Origin: Paraburkholderia madseniana
Lineage (GTDB): Bacteria; Pseudomonadota; Gammaproteobacteria; Burkholderiales; Burkholderiaceae
Assembly (NCBI RefSeq): GCF_009690905.1
Contig: NZ_VOSW01000006.1
Coordinates: forward strand, 41,972 to 105,971
Reading direction: 5' to 3'
Length of the DNA: 64,000 bases
Every line of letters starts with the position of its first letter. The stretch's first letter is position 1. The notes under the pieces were generated by a model. The model was not told the origin of the DNA and did not search any database. It saw nothing but the letters and a program-made list of their open reading frames with translations. Both the position numbers and the translations under genes were made by a program. Of this stretch, positions 59,593-64,000 are shown in pieces.

Positions 59593-59747
59593 TTGAGAGC
59601 GCCCCCGACCTGTCGCTTCGCGCCAGGCCCCCCGAGGGGGGTGAGCAAACTTGGGGCGGCCCGGCGTTTTTTGAGAGCGCCCCCTACCTGTCGCTTCGCG
59701 CCAGCCCCCCGAGGGGGGTGAGCAAACTTGGGGCGGCCCTGCGTTTT
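59593..59747. repeat. Tandem direct repeat, two copies of about 78 bp between purC and purE
   Basis: Copy 1 covers 59593-59670 (78 bases) and copy 2 covers 59671-59747 (77 bases), differing at only a few positions. Each carries an inner inverted repeat CCCCCCGAGGGGGG and the segment GAGCAAACTTGGGGCGGCCC. The C/G tracts make a strong hairpin in either strand. As I remember it, the same segment is spread through intergenic regions of Paraburkholderia genomes. It is non-coding; open frames across it are artefacts. Confidence 0.9.
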
Positions 59748-59781
59748 CTCACGCTATGCAGATATAACCAGGTAAGCGTAC

Positions 59782-60672
59782 TTAAGCGAGCTTGTGTCCG
59801 GTCAGGCGTTCGAGCGCTTCCTGATACTTCTCGCCCGTCTTCGTGACCACGTCGTCCGGCAGCTTCGGTGCGGGCGGCTCTTTCTTCCACGGCTGGGTTT
59901 CGAGCCAGTCGCGCACGAACTGCTTGTCGAACGACGGCGGGTTGGTGCCGACCTGGTACTGGTCAGCCGGCCAGAAACGCGACGAGTCGGCAGTCAGCGC
60001 CTCGTCCATCAGATACAGCTGGCCGTGGTTGTCCAGACCGAATTCGAACTTCGTATCCGCGATGATGATGCCGCGCGTAGCGGCGTAGTCAGCGGCTTCC
60101 TTGTACAGCTTGATCGAGATGTCGCGGATCGTGGCCGACAGTTCGGTGCCGATGCGGCGTTCCATCTCGTTGTAAGTGATGTTCTCGTCGTGGTGGCCCA
60201 TTTCGGCCTTGGCTGCCGGCGTGAAAATCGGCTCAGGCAGCTTTTGTGCGTTCTGCAGGCCCGGCGGCAGTTCCACGCCGCACACCGACCCGGTTGCCTG
60301 GTAGTCTTTCCAGCCGCTGCCGGCCAGATAGCCGCGCACCACCGCTTCGACGAGGATCGGCTCGAGGCGCTTCACCACTACCGCACGGCCCTTGACCTGC
60401 TCGACTTCGTCAGCCGCCACCACGGATTCGGGCGCCACGCCCGTGAGGTGATTCGGCACCACATGCTTCAGTTTCTCGAACCAGAAGTTCGCCATTTCGT
60501 TGAGCACGCGGCCCTTATTCGGAATCGGCTCGCCCATGATGACGTCGAACGCCGACAGACGGTCGGTCGTGACGATCAGCAACTGGTCGTTGCCCACCGC
60601 ATAGTTGTCGCGGACTTTACCGCGGCCGAGCAGCGGCAGCGAGTGGAGCGTGGATTCGTAAAGGGTAGACAT
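59782..60672 (-). CDS. purC: Phosphoribosylaminoimidazole-succinocarboxamide synthase (SAICAR synthetase)
   Basis: PurC joins CAIR and aspartate with ATP to form SAICAR. It has 296 residues. Blocks [28 protein letters not shown] (with GKVRD), [21 protein letters not shown] and DTKFEFGLD match the family, as does the C-terminal [11 protein letters not shown] region. It is the bacterial long form. A terminator-like hairpin lies between it and the fba gene. Confidence 0.96.
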   Translation of the reverse strand: MSTLYESTLHSLPLLGRGKVRDNYAVGNDQLLIVTTDRLSAFDVIMGEPIPNKGRVLNEMANFWFEKLKHVVPNHLTGVAPESVVAADEVEQVKGRAVVVKRLEPILVEAVVRGYLAGSGWKDYQATGSVCGVELPPGLQNAQKLPEPIFTPAAKAEMGHHDENITYNEMERRIGTELSATIRDISIKLYKEAADYAATRGIIIADTKFEFGLDNHGQLYLMDEALTADSSRFWPADQYQVGTNPPSFDKQFVRDWLETQPWKKEPPAPKLPDDVVTKTGEKYQEALERLTGHKLA

Positions 60673-60714
60673 CGTCGTGGTTCGCTAAAAGTGGGGCAAA
60701 AAGTGTGACCGGAA

Positions 60715-60755
60715 CAAAAGGGAAACGCCGTTCCCCGGATGATGCGGGAACGGCG
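60715..60755 (-). terminator. Terminator-like hairpin after fba
   Basis: A 10-bp stem pairs 60726-60735 with 60746-60755 (CGCCGTTCCC with GGGAACGGCG). In the minus direction a T-rich tail follows (TTTCCCTTTTG). It lies between the aldolase stop and the purC start, consistent with partial or full termination of the fba transcript. Confidence 0.7.
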
Positions 60756-60804
60756 ATCGAACGACAACCTGGCCAATCAGCCAGATGTAGAGCCTGCTTA
60801 TAGC

Positions 60805-61869
60805 TTAGCGGACGACTTGCGCGAGCTCGCCCGATTTGTACTTCTCCGCGATTTTATCAAGCGAAACCGGTTTGATCTTGCCGGCCTGGCCTTCGCAGCC
60901 GAATTGCGTAAAGCGCTCGAGACAGATCTTCATCGCGGCTTCGCGCGCCGGCTTCAGGTAGTCGCGCGGATCGAACTTGCCCGGATTGGTCGCCATGTAG
61001 CGGCGGATCGCACCAGTGATCGCCAGACGCAGGTCGGTGTCGATATTGACCTTGCGCACACCGTTCCTGATACCTTCCTGAATCTCTGAAACCGGCACGC
61101 CGTAGGTTTCCTTCATGTCGCCGCCGAATTCGCGGATTTCCGCGAGCAGCTCCTGCGGCACAGACGACGAACCGTGCATTACCAGGTGCGTATTCGGAAT
61201 GCGCTGGTGAATTTCCTTGATGCGCTGGATCGACAGGATGTCGCCCGTGGGCTTCTTGCTGAACTTGTACGCGCCGTGCGACGTACCGATCGCGATCGCC
61301 AGCGCGTCGCATTGCGTCAGCTTGACGAAGTCGGCAGCCTGCTCCGGATCGGTCAGCAGTTGCTCGCGGGTCATCGTGCCTTCCGCGCCGTGGCCGTCTT
61401 CCTTGTCGCCCTTCATGGTTTCCAGCGAACCGAGCACGCCCAGTTCCGCTTCCACCGTGATGCCGATCGAATGCGCCGCTTCAACCACCTTGCGCGAGAC
61501 TTCGACATTGTATTCGTACGATGCGACCGTCTTGCCGTCGGCTTCGAGCGAACCGTCCATCATCACGCTGGTGAAACCGCTGCGGATCGCCGCCATACAG
61601 ACCGCCGGCGACTGGCCGTGATCCTGGTGCATCACGACCGGAATATGCGGGTACGACTCGACCGCTGCTTCGATCAGGTGGCGCAGGAACGGCTCGCCCG
61701 CGTACTTACGCGCGCCGGCCGACGCCTGCATGATGACCGGGGCGTTGACCTTGTCGGCCGCGGCCATGATCGCCTGCACCTGCTCCAGGTTGTTCACGTT
61801 GAATGCCGGAATGCCATAACCGTTTTCGGCGGCATGGTCCAGCAGTTGACGCATTGATACGAGAGGCAT
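60805..61869 (-). CDS. fba: Fructose-bisphosphate aldolase, class II (Calvin/glycolysis type)
   Basis: This zinc aldolase cleaves fructose 1,6-bisphosphate to DHAP and glyceraldehyde 3-phosphate. It has 354 residues starting [20 protein letters not shown]. Zinc and catalytic residues are in [22 protein letters not shown] and [12 protein letters not shown]. The substrate loop [17 protein letters not shown] is typical of the fba subclass of class II enzymes common in Burkholderia. The ATG at 61869 has AAGGAG about 8 bases before it; earlier in-frame starts are not supported. Confidence 0.95.
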   Translation of the reverse strand: MPLVSMRQLLDHAAENGYGIPAFNVNNLEQVQAIMAAADKVNAPVIMQASAGARKYAGEPFLRHLIEAAVESYPHIPVVMHQDHGQSPAVCMAAIRSGFTSVMMDGSLEADGKTVASYEYNVEVSRKVVEAAHSIGITVEAELGVLGSLETMKGDKEDGHGAEGTMTREQLLTDPEQAADFVKLTQCDALAIAIGTSHGAYKFSKKPTGDILSIQRIKEIHQRIPNTHLVMHGSSSVPQELLAEIREFGGDMKETYGVPVSEIQEGIRNGVRKVNIDTDLRLAITGAIRRYMATNPGKFDPRDYLKPAREAAMKICLERFTQFGCEGQAGKIKPVSLDKIAEKYKSGELAQVVR

Positions 61870-62100
61870 GCTTAACTCCTTAGATTGAAACGAATTCTGT
61901 GCCGTCGGCATCTTTTGGGGCGATTTTATCGCGAAGCAAGCTGCGTACCCGTTCACACATTCCCTAAAGCGCGTTTTCCTTCACGCGCGATTGGAGTCTG
62001 TGCGCCGCCTCTCGCGGGGCATGACAGCCTGCTTCACTCAATCAAGCCTGCGTGCCGATCGAGCATTCTCCAACTTAAACAGTCTTCGGCTTAAACCGAA

Positions 62101-63537
62101 TCAATACGGCTCACCGACGCGCACGATCTTCAGCGTATTCGTACCGCCTGCCTGGCCCATCGGCTCGCCGACAGTCAGCACTACCATGTCACCGTGCGAC
62201 GCGTAGCCCTTGCTGACCACGGTTTCCAGCGCCTGCTGCAACGCGGTGTCGCGATCGGTGCTGGTATCCAGATGCAGCGACGTGACGTTGCGGTAGATCG
62301 CCATCGCCCGTTCGCTGCCGACGCGCGGCGTGAGCGCGAAAATCGGCACGTGCGTCCAGTGACGTGACATCCACAGCGCGGTCGAACCCGATTCGGTCAA
62401 CGCGACGATCGCCTTCGCGCCCAGGTGGTACGCCGTAAACAGCGCGCCCATCGCGATGGACTGGTCGATGCGCGTGAACGTGCGGTCGAGGAAATCCTTG
62501 TCCAACTCCGACTGCTCCGACTTCTCAGCTTCGAGGCAGATCGCGGCCATCGTCTCGATGGTCTGCACCGGGTACTTGCCCGCTGCGGATTCGGCCGACA
62601 GCATCACCGCGTCCGTGCCGTCCAGCACCGCGTTGGCGACGTCCGACACTTCGGCGCGGGTCGGCACCGGCGCGTAGATCATCGATTCCATCATCTGGGT
62701 CGCAGTGATCACGAACTTGTTCGATTCGCGGGCCATACGAATCATGCGCTTTTGCAGCGCTGGAACTGCGGCATTGCCCACTTCCACGGCCAGGTCGCCG
62801 CGCGCAACCATGATGCCGTCCGATGCGTCGAGGATGCCTTGCAGTGCCGGAATCGCTTCCGCCCGCTCGATCTTCGCGATCATCTTCGGCTTGATGCCGT
62901 AGGGCGCACCCGCGATGTTCGCGAGCTGGCGGGCCATTTCCATGTCGGTGGCGTTCTTGGGGAACGATACCGCGACGTAATCCACGCCAAGCGACATGGC
63001 CGTGCGGATGTCTTCCATGTCTTTGGCCGTCAGAGCCGGCGCCGTCAGGCCACCGCCCTGGCGATTGATGCCCTTGTTGTTCGACAGCTCGCCGCCGACC
63101 TTCACGGTGGTGTGGATCTCGCTGCCGAGCACGCGCACGACGTCCAGCACGATCAGGCCGTCGTTGAGCAACAGCACGTCGCCCGGTTTCAGGTCGCGCG
63201 GCAGGTCTTTGTAGTCGAGGCCGACGCGATCGTCGTTGCCGAGTTCACATTCGGCGTCGAGGACGAAGGGGTTGCCGGGGACCAGCGTGGTCTTGCCGTT
63301 TTCGAATTTGCCGACGCGAATCTTCGGACCTTGCAGGTCGGCCATGATGCCGACTTCGCGGCCGGCCTGGCGGGCCGCCTCGCGCACGAATTCTGCGCGC
63401 TGGCGGTGGTCGTCGGCGGTGCCGTGCGAGAAATTGAGCCGCACCACGTCGGCCCCTGCCCGAATCATTTGCAGCAGGATTTCCGGCGTACTGGAAGCCG
63501 GTCCGATGGTAGCGACAATCTTGGTAGCGCGATGCAT
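62101..63537 (-). CDS. pyk: Pyruvate kinase
   Basis: Pyruvate kinase makes ATP and pyruvate from PEP. It has 478 residues starting MHRATKIVATIGPASST. Signature blocks are VRLNFSHGTADDHRQ, IRVGKFENG and MIAKIERAEAIPAL (catalytic Lys with the metal-binding Glu), GIMVARGDLAVEVG, and MLSAESAAGKYPV. A C-terminal allosteric domain is included. The ATG at 63537 has GAGGAG about 5 bases upstream. The frame stays open upstream to 63960 but is low-complexity Ala/Pro. It lies upstream of fba, the usual Burkholderiales order. Confidence 0.95.
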   Translation of the reverse strand: MHRATKIVATIGPASSTPEILLQMIRAGADVVRLNFSHGTADDHRQRAEFVREAARQAGREVGIMADLQGPKIRVGKFENGKTTLVPGNPFVLDAECELGNDDRVGLDYKDLPRDLKPGDVLLLNDGLIVLDVVRVLGSEIHTTVKVGGELSNNKGINRQGGGLTAPALTAKDMEDIRTAMSLGVDYVAVSFPKNATDMEMARQLANIAGAPYGIKPKMIAKIERAEAIPALQGILDASDGIMVARGDLAVEVGNAAVPALQKRMIRMARESNKFVITATQMMESMIYAPVPTRAEVSDVANAVLDGTDAVMLSAESAAGKYPVQTIETMAAICLEAEKSEQSELDKDFLDRTFTRIDQSIAMGALFTAYHLGAKAIVALTESGSTALWMSRHWTHVPIFALTPRVGSERAMAIYRNVTSLHLDTSTDRDTALQQALETVVSKGYASHGDMVVLTVGEPMGQAGGTNTLKIVRVGEPY

Positions 63538-64000
63538 GAGTCTCCTCGTCTGGATGGGATCGCTGGAATGAGCGCTGCGAGTCGGATGCGGAGGCTGCGC
63601 ACCGAAGGGTGCTGCTGGGGGCTGCGCGCCGGTTGAAACCAGCGTCGCTTTATGGGGTGAAGCGGTGTTCGATACCGGCACGGGGGGCGCCGGTGGGGGG
63701 GCGAGCGCAACCTCTTCGTCCGGGAGTTCTGCAGGCGAGTGGGCGGCTTGTCCGGTGGACAATTCCGCTGCCTCGCTGGCAGTGGTCAACTCCGCGAGCG
63801 CGAGGGACAACTCGGATTCCTGCTGCTGCGGGGCCGCGGCTTCAGCCACGGCCGTTGTGGCGGCGGAGCGCGCTTCGCGCTCCCCTGCCGTTGCTGCTGG
63901 GGGGTTGCGCGGCTTGCCGCCCCGGGCTTTTGCAGACCTCGCTGGGGGGGAGCCCGGCACCCCGTTAAGCCCGCCATTCCAGAACGGCGACAGGGGGTAG
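63538..64000. other. Non-coding or repeat-like region upstream of pyk (window edge)
   Basis: These 463 bases hold no gene I can support. Frames on both strands are long but compositionally odd (Ala, Pro, Gln, Ser-rich), with tracts such as GGGGGGCGCC and poly-G runs, and no ribosome site is seen except the one for pyk. In Burkholderiales a pgk gene often lies upstream; its end would be beyond the window. Confidence 0.45.

Noticed and set aside
59593..59890. Open frames across the purC-purE repeat region
   Set aside because: They run through the tandem repeat and into purC or purE in the wrong frame, with no ribosome site or family features.

Overview
The window looks like chromosomal DNA of a Burkholderiales bacterium, most likely Paraburkholderia. 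The reasons are high GC, a kynR / kynBUA tryptophan-catabolism block, a BpeAB-OprB-like RND pump with a divergent TetR regulator, several polyol ABC/dehydrogenase/kinase clusters, and a pyk-fba-purC-purE-purK-tsaC run. This assignment is inferred from remembered protein families and gene order, not from a database search.

Layout. 1-1.7 kb: the start of msrA (cut by the window edge), a flavin reductase and an Lrp-type regulator. 1.8-4.7 kb: kynB-kynU-kynA (tryptophan to anthranilate). 4.7-8.6 kb: an accessory island with visibly lower GC. It holds a folded RNA-like element ahead of an unknown gene, three tandem 84-residue paralogs that all use non-ATG starts, a membrane protein, a Tae4-type T6SS amidase effector and a short upstream gene. 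8.8-16.9 kb: a polyol operon (AraC regulator, RbsB/RbsA/RbsC-type ABC importer, EltD-like dehydrogenase, FGGY kinase, DCXR-like SDR). 17.3-27.9 kb: a pentitol/hexitol locus (DalD-like dehydrogenase, xylulokinase and SorC-type regulator on +; SDR, MalE/F/G-type importer, HAD phosphatase and ATPase on -). 28.2-31.5 kb: zur-znuACB, where the ATPase carries a His-rich tail. 31.5-33.5 kb: glutathione-dependent formaldehyde oxidation (frmA, fghA). 33.8-37.0 kb: a third FGGY (xylulokinase-like) gene and an NCS2 nucleobase/urate permease.

37.3-44.4 kb: outer-membrane factor, RND pump and adaptor, with the TetR gene divergent and an AcrR-like operator between them. 44.4-48.2 kb: isochorismatase-like hydrolase with a divergent GlxA-type regulator, a CoxG-like protein, a DUF427 protein and a small exported protein. 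48.4-52.1 kb: degQ with an OmpR-type response regulator and histidine kinase. 52.3-56.5 kb: PBP4 (dacB), a fatty acid hydroxylase/sterol desaturase family protein whose end looks frameshifted, and a GDSL esterase lipoprotein. 56.7-63.5 kb: tsaC, purK, purE, purC, fba and pyk, with a tandem 78-bp repeat between purE and purC.

Most of the window is ordinary core and catabolic chromosome. The part most likely to hold something undescribed is 4.9-8.6 kb: an orphan Tae4 effector with no recognisable Tai4, a coupled membrane protein, a tandem family of unknown small proteins, and a 15-bp direct repeat at both ends of the cluster.
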